10,271 nucleotides of DNA, taken from positions 1-10,271 of the forward strand of contig CAIKYI010000167.1 of assembly GCA_903831545.1 (NCBI GenBank). Direction: 5' to 3'. A program made the translations under genes and the position numbers. The notes under the pieces are model-generated. The model searched no databases. It was not told the origin of the DNA and worked only from the letters and a program-made list of their open reading frames with translations. This document shows positions 1 to 6,567 of this stretch, piece after piece. The first letter of the stretch is position 1. Every line of letters starts with the position of its first letter. The DNA is from an uncultured Methylobacter sp. Its GTDB lineage: Bacteria; Pseudomonadota; Gammaproteobacteria; Methylococcales; Methylomonadaceae.

Positions 1-271
1 TGCAAGATGTGAAGTTGCCAAAAATCCTGATCGGTGTTGTTTTCTGTTGATGTCATAGATAATCCCAAAAATGCTATTGCTGGGAAAGTCTGACATGGTC
101 GGCAGTGGGTTGTGAATTACGCTGAGAATTAACCGCTTACCTTTGAGTTGCCTTAAATAAGGCTAGAGATTACACCATGAAAGTGTCTGATTGAGATTCC
201 GTTGAAGGTAATACGACGGAACCACTAAATTTATTAACCAAAATAGATGTCGTTGTTACTACGTGAGAATA
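1..271. other. Gene-poor left edge
   Basis: I see no convincing complete gene here. A minus-strand frame opens with ATG at 94-96 and runs off the left edge (32 codons, beginning MSDFPSNSIFGIIYDIN). It has no Shine-Dalgarno sequence and no recognisable family, so it may be chance. At 150-163 there is a 14-bp palindrome, GCCTTA-AA-TAAGGC; its 2-nt centre is too short for a hairpin loop, so a protein-binding site is likelier than a terminator. It lies downstream of the minus-strand gene at 272-592. Confidence 0.3.
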
Positions 272-592
272 TTATTCCGCATCAAACTCTACTTGAACCG
301 GCTCATCAGTAGCATCAAGAACACCAGTAAAGCCAGTGTAAATTGCAGTACACGCTGCATGTAATACAAATATGAGATTACTTGCTGTACCAAAAATGAC
401 AGAAGCAATGTCCCTAACAAGAGGCCAAATGACTACGGCGGCAATCTCATAAGGCAGATGAATAATTCCAAACTGAAGCCCCACTAACACAGACCGGAGA
501 TAATTACCTCGACTATTCAAAACTCTAACGTGTGAGGTTGATTTTAATAAAGTCCGTCCAGGTTGTTCAATAGTTGATTCTGCTGTTTTCAT
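272..592 (-). CDS. Small hydrophobic hypothetical protein
   Basis: This is a 106-residue protein of no family I recognise. The ATG (complement of 590-592) has a good Shine-Dalgarno GGAG 9 nt upstream, which supports both the start and its being a real gene. The N-terminal 33 residues are polar and basic. Residues about 34-60 and 62-90 are largely hydrophobic and could form two membrane-associated helices, and the C-terminus is acidic (DATDEPVQVEFDAE). There is no cleavable signal peptide. It is separated from the next minus-strand gene by about 30 bp and could share a transcript with it. A small inner-membrane protein is the most that can be inferred. Confidence 0.5.
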   Translation of the reverse strand: MKTAESTIEQPGRTLLKSTSHVRVLNSRGNYLRSVLVGLQFGIIHLPYEIAAVVIWPLVRDIASVIFGTASNLIFVLHAACTAIYTGFTGVLDATDEPVQVEFDAE

Positions 593-623
593 GCAACATT
601 ACTCCGGTTGTTTAAAGTTGGTT

Positions 624-869
624 TTATTCACTTATTACTTCAATGGAATCAAGCATTATTAAACTTGGGCTTATTTTATGTTCAGCATTCCCCATTCTTA
701 CTCGGTATCCTTTTTTTAAGTACTCATAAACTTCACGGATTGAAGACACAGTAATATTGTCGCTTTTGAATCTAGTTTTACTGACCACATATAGACCATC
801 CTTGAATTTATGAGGTGTAAGTATTTTTCCTTGATTTTTGCCTCGGCTAACTCTGCACTGTAATTTCAT
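624..869 (-). CDS. Small hypothetical protein (81 aa)
   Basis: The frame is open to a TTG at 915-917, but I choose the ATG at 867-869 (beginning MKLQCRVSRGKN), because AGGG lies 8 nt upstream of it, while the longer form needs a TTG inside an AT-rich regulatory-looking stretch. The product is small and basic, with alternating polar and hydrophobic residues and no membrane segment. 'DGLYVVSKTRFKSDNITVSSIREVYEYLKKGYRVRM' (given here only as a descriptive stretch around residues 24-58) suggests a compact alpha/beta fold. I do not recognise the family. One copy of the 15-bp dyad shared with the HTH gene lies about 50 bp upstream of the start, at 918-932, so the two loci may be co-regulated (inference). 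Confidence 0.45.
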   Translation of the reverse strand: MKLQCRVSRGKNQGKILTPHKFKDGLYVVSKTRFKSDNITVSSIREVYEYLKKGYRVRMGNAEHKISPSLIMLDSIEVISE

Positions 870-917
870 GGCACTTACCCTATGATATAAAAACACGTCA
901 AATAAAAAGTGAGCCAA

Positions 918-932
918 GGAGTCATTTATTCC
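918..932. promoter_or_regulatory. Putative operator, copy 1 of shared 15-bp dyad
   Basis: The sequence is GGAGTCATTTATTCC, with GGA/TCC ends and further symmetric pairs at positions 5/11 and 7/9 (an imperfect palindrome). It is flanked by AA and TTAAG. It recurs as TGAGTCATTTAGTCC at 979-993 and GGAATCACTTAATCC at 2778-2792, always in the same orientation. It lies 49-63 bp upstream of the ATG of the 81-residue gene, a plausible promoter position. The role as a binding site is inference. Confidence 0.35.
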
Positions 933-978
933 TTAAGTTAAATTATGGTCGCATATACGCTTAATGTAAAGGTATTTA

Positions 979-993
979 TGAGTCATTTAGTCC
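979..993. promoter_or_regulatory. Putative operator, copy 2 of shared 15-bp dyad
   Basis: TGAGTCATTTAGTCC differs from the copy at 918-932 at two of 15 positions. It sits in the 195-bp gap between the HNH gene stop and the 81-residue gene, 61 bp from copy 1. Two similar sites at that spacing in an AT-rich gap resemble a tandem operator arrangement. Function is inferred only from the repetition. Confidence 0.3.
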
Positions 994-1064
994 CTTGAAG
1001 ATCACTGGCGCTATAATTTCTTTTCCGTTCACAACTAACTTCTTTAATTTGCACAAATTGGATC

Positions 1065-1706
1065 TTAAATGCGGTTACCTTTAGATAAATTACAGCGCTC
1101 ACAGAGCAATTGTAAATTTCTGATGGTGTTGTTTCCTCCACGAGAAAAGGGAACAATGTGATCGAAACAAAGTTTCTCTTTAGTACCGCACTCTACACAA
1201 TGTCCTCCGTCCCTTTGCCATACTTCTCGCTGAATTAGTCTTGGTATAGCTTCACGCCGCTCAACTCGGGCCTCGATAATAGGCATTTGTGATTGATCAA
1301 CTAAACTAGGGAAAGAGCTTTCTGTGTTTTCTTGTTTAATTTCTGGAAGCGGTAAGTAGTCACGAAACGCTTTAATGAAGGCTATACTGTCATTTAGTTC
1401 AGTTTCAGAATGTACAAATAATTTTAACGCAGGTAAACCACGTCCCAATCCGGGTGAAGCATAAGTATTACTATGTCGCCCCGCTTCACCAGGGTACTCA
1501 AGTGCAATTTCAGGTATTGATTGGCCATCAGGCGGGTATGGTAACCAAATATAAACACCTTGTTCACGATTGGGCTGATCAATCTGTATTACCGACCCTA
1601 AGTCATGACGTATTTCCCATGCCAAAACTTTTACTGTCTTGCGAGAGTGTCCACCAAATTCTTTATTAAATACATCCACAGCTTTGGTAATCAGTATATT
1701 TTTCAT
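1065..1706 (-). CDS. HNH endonuclease
   Basis: This 213-residue protein has a C-terminal HNH nuclease domain at residues about 150-212. It shows the zinc-knuckle pairs C170-x2-C173 and C202-x2-C205, the catalytic Asp-His pair at D182-H183 (FDHIVPFSRGG), N197 in RNLQLLC, and the closing CNLSKG. HNH enzymes of this type cut double-stranded DNA with a single metal ion, as free-standing, restriction or mobile-element nucleases. Residues 1-115 form a separate domain I cannot name; the stretch 'REQGVYIWLPYPPDGQ' suggests a specificity or partner-binding module. The ATG has only a weak Shine-Dalgarno (GAG). It lies 34 bp downstream of the HTH gene on the same strand, so they are probably co-transcribed. 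It looks full length, with every HNH residue in place. A restriction or anti-phage role is plausible but not shown; no methyltransferase is next to it. Confidence 0.85.
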   Translation of the reverse strand: MKNILITKAVDVFNKEFGGHSRKTVKVLAWEIRHDLGSVIQIDQPNREQGVYIWLPYPPDGQSIPEIALEYPGEAGRHSNTYASPGLGRGLPALKLFVHSETELNDSIAFIKAFRDYLPLPEIKQENTESSFPSLVDQSQMPIIEARVERREAIPRLIQREVWQRDGGHCVECGTKEKLCFDHIVPFSRGGNNTIRNLQLLCERCNLSKGNRI

Positions 1707-1740
1707 ATTTTTGTTCTCGTAAAGTTTTTATGATAAAAAA

Positions 1741-2754
1741 TTAACTACATAAAGCTGTTATGGCACGGAGTTCAGCAACTTCTGATGCTAAAACCCGGCT
1801 ACCTTCTATTACAAATATTTCAAGTGATTTGGATTGATAGAATTGGCCCATTGCCAATAATACAGTTGGCGTCAATAACTCAAGTGACTCAGTTCTCTCT
1901 AAATTCTCAAGCTTCGCATAAGCTTCAGTCAATTGATCATTCCAATCCAGTTTATGTGCCAAGTCTGTAATCTCCAATTTTGAAAGGCTCCGCAAAACAA
2001 AACAATGATGCCTAAATTGTGATAATGACTCATAAGTTACAAAAGGAGGTTCCTCACTATATAAAAATGGACCGGAGAAGCCTTTCTTAGTTAGCAACCA
2101 TCTATATGCCTCATTAGCACTCACTACTGGTTTATCGTTTTCACGTCCTTCCAAAAGTAATCGATCATTCCCTTTTGAGCTAACAGCATTTCTAATGGTC
2201 TTGATGCTTACACCAGCAAGTAATGCAATTTGATCCAGGGTTAATGAACCACCCCCTTCAAGCGTCCATCTTGCATAAACAGCATCAATAATGGTGAGTA
2301 AAACATCTATAATTAAATCGCCATTTTTGTTTGGTATATCCAACATATCAAGTCCGTTATCTTTAAAATATAGTTCCGGTTTACTTTTAAACATTGTGCG
2401 AAATGATTGTAATTCTGTTACGGACTCAGACAACCAGGCATCAAAATAGGGCGTACCATGTATACTGTCTACACCATTCCAAGTACCATGTTTTGCAAAG
2501 TCAAAAACATCTTGTATTTTTTTTACAAAATCAGCTTCATTCAGATTGCTCTTTGCAATGTAATCTTCAAGAAAATCTGGCGGTACAGAATGGTAATTAA
2601 TATCTCCACCCTCATAACTCTGCTCATCAATATTTAATAGTCGGGCACCTGCCTTCCCGTCAAAAAGACAATCTGTCCACATAGCTAAAATGCCGAGAAA
2701 TGTTACAGCAGCGTCTTTTGCATCGTCTTTTGTAATTTTTGCTAAATCTACCAC
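1741..2754 (-). CDS. Helix-turn-helix protein upstream of HNH nuclease
   Basis: This 337-residue soluble protein starts at GTG (2752-2754), preceded by AGGTGAT; an ATG at 2756-2758 is in another frame. Residues 170-193 (SLTLDQIALLAGVSIKTIRN) are a clear helix-turn-helix, with the usual A-G-V-S turn. They are followed at 210-226 by PVVSANEAYRWLLTKKG, which resembles the wing or second element of AlpA/excisionase-like DNA binders. Residues 1-165 and 230-337 match no family I recognise; the first part is acidic and mostly helical. It is the first gene of a probable two-gene operon with the HNH nuclease. A 15-bp dyad lies 24-38 bp upstream of the start, consistent with self-regulation or with recognition of that motif elsewhere (inference). 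It could be a regulator, or the DNA-recognition partner of the nuclease. Confidence 0.75.
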   Translation of the reverse strand: MVDLAKITKDDAKDAAVTFLGILAMWTDCLFDGKAGARLLNIDEQSYEGGDINYHSVPPDFLEDYIAKSNLNEADFVKKIQDVFDFAKHGTWNGVDSIHGTPYFDAWLSESVTELQSFRTMFKSKPELYFKDNGLDMLDIPNKNGDLIIDVLLTIIDAVYARWTLEGGGSLTLDQIALLAGVSIKTIRNAVSSKGNDRLLLEGRENDKPVVSANEAYRWLLTKKGFSGPFLYSEEPPFVTYESLSQFRHHCFVLRSLSKLEITDLAHKLDWNDQLTEAYAKLENLERTESLELLTPTVLLAMGQFYQSKSLEIFVIEGSRVLASEVAELRAITALCS

Positions 2755-2777
2755 ACATCACCTATATAATGAATTAA

Positions 2778-2792
2778 GGAATCACTTAATCC
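2778..2792. promoter_or_regulatory. Putative operator, copy 3 of shared 15-bp dyad
   Basis: GGAATCACTTAATCC is the third copy of the motif seen at 918-932 and 979-993. Here a longer dyad is also visible: ATTAAG and CTTAAT (2773-2778 and 2785-2790) form a perfect 6-bp inverted repeat with a 6-bp spacer. It lies just upstream of the GTG of the HTH gene, in the promoter zone. Autoregulation by that HTH protein is the simplest hypothesis, untested. Confidence 0.4.
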
Positions 2793-2913
2793 TAAAGAGA
2801 TAAGTATATCACTATTTTCTTATTTGGGAACTTATTTTTCAATTTATCCCGAAATGTTTAGATTCGCAGGGTTTTTAGTGAGCTAAGACTTCTCTTAATT
2901 GGCAGGCAGTGTA

Positions 2914-3004
2914 TTATTTATCTACTTGAAGACGACGATATAGCTCCATCACAAAGATCAAAAAAAATCCAGATAATACAATTACGATAGGCCGGACTCG
3001 GCCA
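2914..3004 (-). pseudogene. C-terminal remnant of a membrane protein
   Basis: On the minus strand a frame reads through a hydrophobic helix (PIVIVLSGFFLIFVMEL) and ends YRRLQVDK with TAA at 2914-2916. One membrane helix followed by a short basic cytoplasmic tail is a typical protein C-terminus, for example of Wzz-type chain-length regulators, but the family is a guess. The frame is cut where similarity to the primase begins, just after a GC-rich inverted repeat GGCCG-GACT-CGGCC at 2990-3003. No start codon or upstream domain is present, so this is at best a leftover 3' end. Confidence 0.25.
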
Positions 3005-3012
3005 TTTGAACC

Positions 3013-3449
3013 AAAACGGCAGCAAACGCTTTGCAGTCGGCGGCGCATAAACAAGACATGTTTCATGTTGTCGGCGGGCAAGGCCTCGACGCACTTGAAA
3101 AAGCCCCGGCAATTGTTATTGGCGAGAGCTATGCAACCGCTGACACGCTTTCACAAGCGCTAGGCTATGCCACCGTCGCCGCTTTCGACAATGGCAATCT
3201 GCCCAACGTGGCCAAACAGCTACGCGAAAAGTTCCCCGCTAAAGCCTTTGTTATTGCCGGTGACAATGATGTGCATCTGGAACTGACGTAAGGAAAAAAT
3301 CCCGGTAAAGAAAAAGCCTGGGCTGCGGCTAAAGCAGTCGCTGGCAGGGCTATTTTTCAGATATTCGCCCCCGGTGAGCAACAACAGGCGATTGCCAAAC
3401 TGAAGCATTACACCGACTTTAACAATCTAGCGACTAACAGCGCATTAGG
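3013..3449 (+). pseudogene. Broken copy of Toprim primase (C-terminal part)
   Basis: This segment is about 90% identical by eye to 8684-9188, the long primase copy. It is clearly dead. An extra A at 3047 shifts the frame just before KQDMFHVVGG. A TAA at 3289-3291 replaces the GAA codon after LELT. A 69-bp segment (23 codons) present in the long copy is missing, exactly between two GAGCAA repeats that are collapsed to one here at 3376-3381. The Toprim motif reads VIGESYATAD instead of VIGEGYATAD, while the AGDND acidic motif persists. The upstream and downstream parts of the gene are absent, and a foreign ORF joins at about 3450. It is either a decayed duplicate or a remnant of a related element. 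Confidence 0.8.
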
Positions 3450-3460
3450 GTGCCATTACC

Positions 3461-3793
3461 TTGCGGCCTTTCTGGAGTAACCGGGTTTATTCGGACTATC
3501 AGCCCCAGCTTTTTGACGCTACAAGTCTCACGACAGCCGGGCAATTGGAACACATCACTGCTTTTTTCACCTTCATTCACCGTTGCGATCACTTCGCCGC
3601 TCGTCCGATCTATTTTGCCGATGTATTAGACGCTGTTGACTATGATGAGTCCTTGGTTTCAAAAAATCCGGCATTTGATAGCGCATGGCATAACGTGATT
3701 ATGTCCGGCTTATTTGAAATAGCCCTCGATAAGCTGGCCGCTGAACGGGACACACTTAAGATCCATTTAGTTAAAGAAGCGAATGACCTATGA
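3461..3793 (+). CDS. Hypothetical protein, possibly 5'-truncated
   Basis: This 110-residue ORF has only a TTG start (3461-3463), and its frame opens only at 3449, exactly where the broken primase copy ends. It is therefore likely the 3' part of a longer gene joined by rearrangement. The protein is soluble and acidic, with a probable helix-rich C-terminal half (DSAWHNVIMSGLFEIALDKL). The sequence has the composition of a real protein, but I do not recognise its family. It ends with TGA at 3791-3793 inside a perfect inverted repeat (3785-3803). There is no convincing Shine-Dalgarno, so whether it is expressed is doubtful. Confidence 0.4.
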   Translation: MRPFWSNRVYSDYQPQLFDATSLTTAGQLEHITAFFTFIHRCDHFAARPIYFADVLDAVDYDESLVSKNPAFDSAWHNVIMSGLFEIALDKLAAERDTLKIHLVKEANDL

Positions 3794-3803
3794 CCCATAG
3801 GTC
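3785..3803. repeat. Perfect 8-bp inverted repeat over a stop codon
   Basis: GACCTATG-ACC-CATAGGTC could form a hairpin with an 8-bp stem and 3-nt loop. It covers the TGA of the preceding plus-strand ORF and separates it from the converging minus-strand permease remnant. No run of T follows on either strand, so it does not look like a standard intrinsic terminator. It may be a weak bidirectional terminator or a scar. Confidence 0.4.
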
Positions 3804-3819
3804 CTGCAGCAAAACCAGT

Positions 3820-3957
3820 TTAACCATGAATCACCATGTAGCCAGCTATTGCCACCAACAATAGAGTAACAAACTGCTGAAATGTTTCGCGGCGCATGCT
3901 TTCGATGATCCTTTTAGATGACCATGTGCTGAGAACCATTGCGGCCCCTAACAGCCT
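3820..3957 (-). pseudogene. Permease C-terminal remnant (TauE/SafE-like)
   Basis: A minus-strand frame gives GAAMVLSTWSSKRIIESM, then RRETFQQFVTLLLVAIAGYM, then VIHG and TAA at 3820-3822. The pattern (small residues and W, then a basic SKRIIE...RRETFQQFV loop, then one final hydrophobic helix ending at the C-terminus) matches the last segment of TauE/SafE-type permeases, which export sulfite, sulfonates or similar anions. The upstream end is an in-frame TAG at 3958-3960, the point where similarity to the primase starts on the other strand. Only about 45 residues survive, against roughly 250 in the family. The family assignment is by pattern only. Confidence 0.4.
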
Positions 3958-4033
3958 CTAAAACCTTACGCAAAGCAAATCCGGAAAATTGGTCTTTACC
4001 TCCAGTGATTTACTGCTGACGGTTCAGGAAGTT
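3954..4033 (+). pseudogene. Second, more diverged primase fragment
   Basis: This 80-bp stretch aligns with 8569-8648 of the long primase copy at roughly 80% identity, clearly less than the other broken copy. It encodes ASKTLRKANP, then, after a 1-bp deletion (GAT to GA), KLVFTSSDLLLTVQEV, matching ASKVLREENPDKLVFTAGDLLLTAQDV. It begins exactly where the permease remnant ends and dissolves after 4033. It is too short and frameshifted to encode anything. It is independent evidence of a third primase-like sequence in the window. Confidence 0.65.
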
Positions 4034-4227
4034 CTATATGGTGCTTTGCTCTCTTCGCTTAGCCTTATTTTACATTGCTAAGCATGGCTAATTGCCCGTT
4101 GCCAGGACGTGAAATTCCAAAATGACATTCAGCATGAACATTCTGAATGTCTGTAGCAATACACCGAGTCCTATCACAGGCTGCAAATCCAGTGCCTCCC
4201 CCTTTACACAATCTCTCAAATATCTTG
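4034..4227. other. Spacer with an unassigned minus-strand frame
   Basis: Between the primase sliver and the VIT-VWA stop there is no recognised gene. On the minus strand a frame is open from just past the VIT-VWA stop to TAA at 4065-4067; with a TTG at 4209-4211 it would encode 48 residues including GGGTGFAACDRTRC and ending SRPGNGQLAMLSNVK. A frame so rich in Gly and Cys could be the tail of a lost gene, but there is no ATG and no family match. The stretch also contains the dyad at 4124-4151. Confidence 0.25.
4124..4151 (-). terminator. Possible terminator of the VIT-VWA operon
   Basis: GACATTCAG (4124-4132) and CTGAATGTC (4143-4151) are a perfect 9-bp inverted repeat around a 10-nt loop, about 75 bp beyond the VIT-VWA stop. 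Read on the minus strand, the stem is followed by ATTTTGGAATTT, a poor U-rich tract. The stem has only 4 GC pairs of 9, so termination would be weak. An operator-like role is an alternative. Confidence 0.35.
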
Positions 4228-6567
4228 TTAATTATTTTTTACCACCAGTGTTCGTGGTTTAACCATCTGAATCAAAATATAGATAGCTTGATCAGTAATA
4301 CTAAGACAGTTATTTAACTCAAGCGTTTCAAGTTTTGTTAAATGAGCCAGTTTTAGTAAATCAGTATCCAATAATTGATGTTTTCCTGAACTGATTGTTA
4401 AATGGTAGATTGGCGTTTGAGGGGTGAATATTGTCAATAGATCGCAACGTTCAGCACTCAGTTTTAAGTCAATTCGACTGGAAAGCTTAACCGGGACAAG
4501 GCCTTTTGCTAAAACCCTTAAACCATCAATCACTAACTCCGCTTCGTCTTCAGCCATATCTTCCGGAAATGACAGGTTAAGCCATTCGTCAGTTGTTAAG
4601 GGTTCAAAGAAGCTTTCAAAAGCAAGATCAACTGGCGCTGGGCATGATGAATTAAAGGCCATCTCATCATCATAATCATTAAATTGTTCATAACTATAAT
4701 CGGCGTCAAACGCTTCAAAGCAGGACGATTCTGAAACAGAATGCCCAACACCACTCCAGCCAGATGCCAACATATGCGGTACTATTCGTAAGTCCGGCAT
4801 GCCATTGGTTTTTGATTCCTCCGCTCTGACATCAACAACCAAATACGCCGTTTCCTGGCACATTAGTTGATACTTAACCGCCCGTGCTACTTTTTCTTGA
4901 GGATCAGTTAGCGCACCTAATTGATAATTGGCAACAAGTCTGGCTAAGGTACTTTGGCGCTCATTCGATGTAATGGCTTTAATCTCGACTGATTGCTGAA
5001 TGTTTAAATCATCACCGAAATTAGCCGTCAATTTAACCAGACCTTTTGGCTTTTCAGGGAATGCAGCCAGAATATGCAAGGTGTCGCCCATAAAAAAATG
5101 GGTAGCATGTGACTGCCATAAAGGTTGAACAGGCCATTGCACTGTGATCGATTTTGCCTGTTTGGCATAGATACGTTTGAAGTGGCGCTCGATTTTCTCA
5201 GCCATGCCTTCGCCGGGATTTACCAGCTCACAAGCGCCTTGAGTACCATTAGCCAGTTCTCGGACTAAGCGTTCCGATACCGCGCTGCCAACCCCCACGG
5301 TAAAAATACGCTGCTGAGTTTGAGTGGCCAATTTGATAATGTTGGCCGTTTGTTCACCGGCGTTATCCCATACTTCGCCATCGGTGATCAGTAAAATATC
5401 GGCAGACCCCTCTTTGTTTGATGATTTTATGGCGTGTTTCAGGGCTATAAATATTTCAGTTCCACCGAGGTCAGCCTCCATTTTTGCCACGACAGTCCGA
5501 ATATAAGCAATATTGGCTTTTGTCGCATAAACCGGCGTGGCATGTTCGGTTGCCAGCGTACTCCCAAAGCGAATGAAAGAAAATTGATCCTGATCAGTGA
5601 GTGATTCTAAAATATTCAATAGCGCTGTTCGGGCTTGCGCAATGGACTCGCCAGCCATAGAACCCGAACAATCCACCACTAACTTAATGGTGCGTGGCTG
5701 ATGCGCATTTGCTCCATAGCGTTTTGCTTTTATCCCGTTTATTTTCTTCAACAACTTGATGACAGCAGGCTTGTGGGTTTTCAGCGCAGCGGCTGAAGCT
5801 GTTTCTGGAAATGACGGATAAAAAGACGTCAACGCCACATAACCTTCACCATCCCGATCGCACACGGCACTAATTTTATCGTTGGCCAGGCGTAAATTCA
5901 GTATCAAGTCCCGATCTAAAAACGATCGACCTTCCTTTAAATGAACGACGTTGGTGTCATTGCGAGTCAGCACCTCGATGGCATGCGACGGACTTTCAAT
6001 AGTTGCCGCTCTCAGCAAGCCTTTAATGGTAACTGACAGCGTATAACGATGCTCAACGCCTAGATCACTTGTAGGCACTTGCTGCGGTTCCAGATTCGGT
6101 TGACCATAACGGGGCGCCAGTATGGTAGGCATATGCCATCTCAGGACATTATTCGTCCAATTATGAAGTTGTGAGTAACGGAAAGTAATGATCGCAGTTT
6201 CATGGGCAATCAGGTTGCCAACATTAACGGTATATAAACCGGCTTCCAGTTGCTGTAACAGCATAGCCGCATCGCCCTCATGAATAGCTTCCTCGTAACG
6301 GTTTTCAGCCTGTTTTCTTTCCTGGACAACCCCCTTCAGGTGTCTATCGCCCAGCGTCACTGAAAAGCTAAGCAACACCGCATCGATGGGCAAAGGGAAG
6401 GTATAAACCGCTTCAATGGGCTGAGTTTCCGTGTTGATATAAGTCTGAGTGATGCACACTTCAGCGAGTAAATCCTGTAACTCTGCATTGACGTGCATAC
6501 CTTGCAACGGAATAGCCCGCTGATTATGTTGCGACCAGAGGCCATGTTGCTGGGGGTTACTACTCAT
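4228..6567 (-). CDS. VIT and VWA domain protein with LRR-like tail
   Basis: This is a 779-residue cytoplasmic-looking protein with no signal peptide or membrane helix. Residues about 8-132 form a VIT domain (vault/inter-alpha-trypsin type), with AVYTFPLP, the RYEEAIHEGD segment and YTVNVGNL. Residues about 292-465 form a von Willebrand A domain with a complete MIDAS metal site: D299-x-S301-x-S303 in VVDCSGSM, T370 in GGTE, and D396 in LLITDGEVWD. Such domains bind protein partners through a divalent metal. Residues 610-690 are acidic and probably unstructured, and 737-766 resemble one or two leucine-rich repeats (LTKLETLELNNCLSITD). Its ATG overlaps the MerR stop (ATGA), with GGAG 7 nt upstream, so the two are translationally coupled. 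It looks intact. The partner and process are unknown; a scaffold or chaperone-like role is typical of the family. Confidence 0.9.
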   Translation of the reverse strand: MSSNPQQHGLWSQHNQRAIPLQGMHVNAELQDLLAEVCITQTYINTETQPIEAVYTFPLPIDAVLLSFSVTLGDRHLKGVVQERKQAENRYEEAIHEGDAAMLLQQLEAGLYTVNVGNLIAHETAIITFRYSQLHNWTNNVLRWHMPTILAPRYGQPNLEPQQVPTSDLGVEHRYTLSVTIKGLLRAATIESPSHAIEVLTRNDTNVVHLKEGRSFLDRDLILNLRLANDKISAVCDRDGEGYVALTSFYPSFPETASAAALKTHKPAVIKLLKKINGIKAKRYGANAHQPRTIKLVVDCSGSMAGESIAQARTALLNILESLTDQDQFSFIRFGSTLATEHATPVYATKANIAYIRTVVAKMEADLGGTEIFIALKHAIKSSNKEGSADILLITDGEVWDNAGEQTANIIKLATQTQQRIFTVGVGSAVSERLVRELANGTQGACELVNPGEGMAEKIERHFKRIYAKQAKSITVQWPVQPLWQSHATHFFMGDTLHILAAFPEKPKGLVKLTANFGDDLNIQQSVEIKAITSNERQSTLARLVANYQLGALTDPQEKVARAVKYQLMCQETAYLVVDVRAEESKTNGMPDLRIVPHMLASGWSGVGHSVSESSCFEAFDADYSYEQFNDYDDEMAFNSSCPAPVDLAFESFFEPLTTDEWLNLSFPEDMAEDEAELVIDGLRVLAKGLVPVKLSSRIDLKLSAERCDLLTIFTPQTPIYHLTISSGKHQLLDTDLLKLAHLTKLETLELNNCLSITDQAIYILIQMVKPRTLVVKNN

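Noticed and set aside
1..14. AAGATGTGAA shared by the left edge and 10109-10118 as element direct repeats
   Set aside because: Only 10 bp, unrelated to the tRNA end, and expected by chance at moderate frequency in a 10-kb window.
1454..1669. Plus-strand ORFs inside the HNH, HTH and VIT-VWA genes
   Set aside because: They lie wholly within strongly supported minus-strand genes and lack motifs or ribosome binding sites.
2990..3003. GC-rich inverted repeat GGCCG-GACT-CGGCC as a terminator or IS end
   Set aside because: No T-run follows and no matching repeat or target duplication is seen; the 5-bp stem may be chance.
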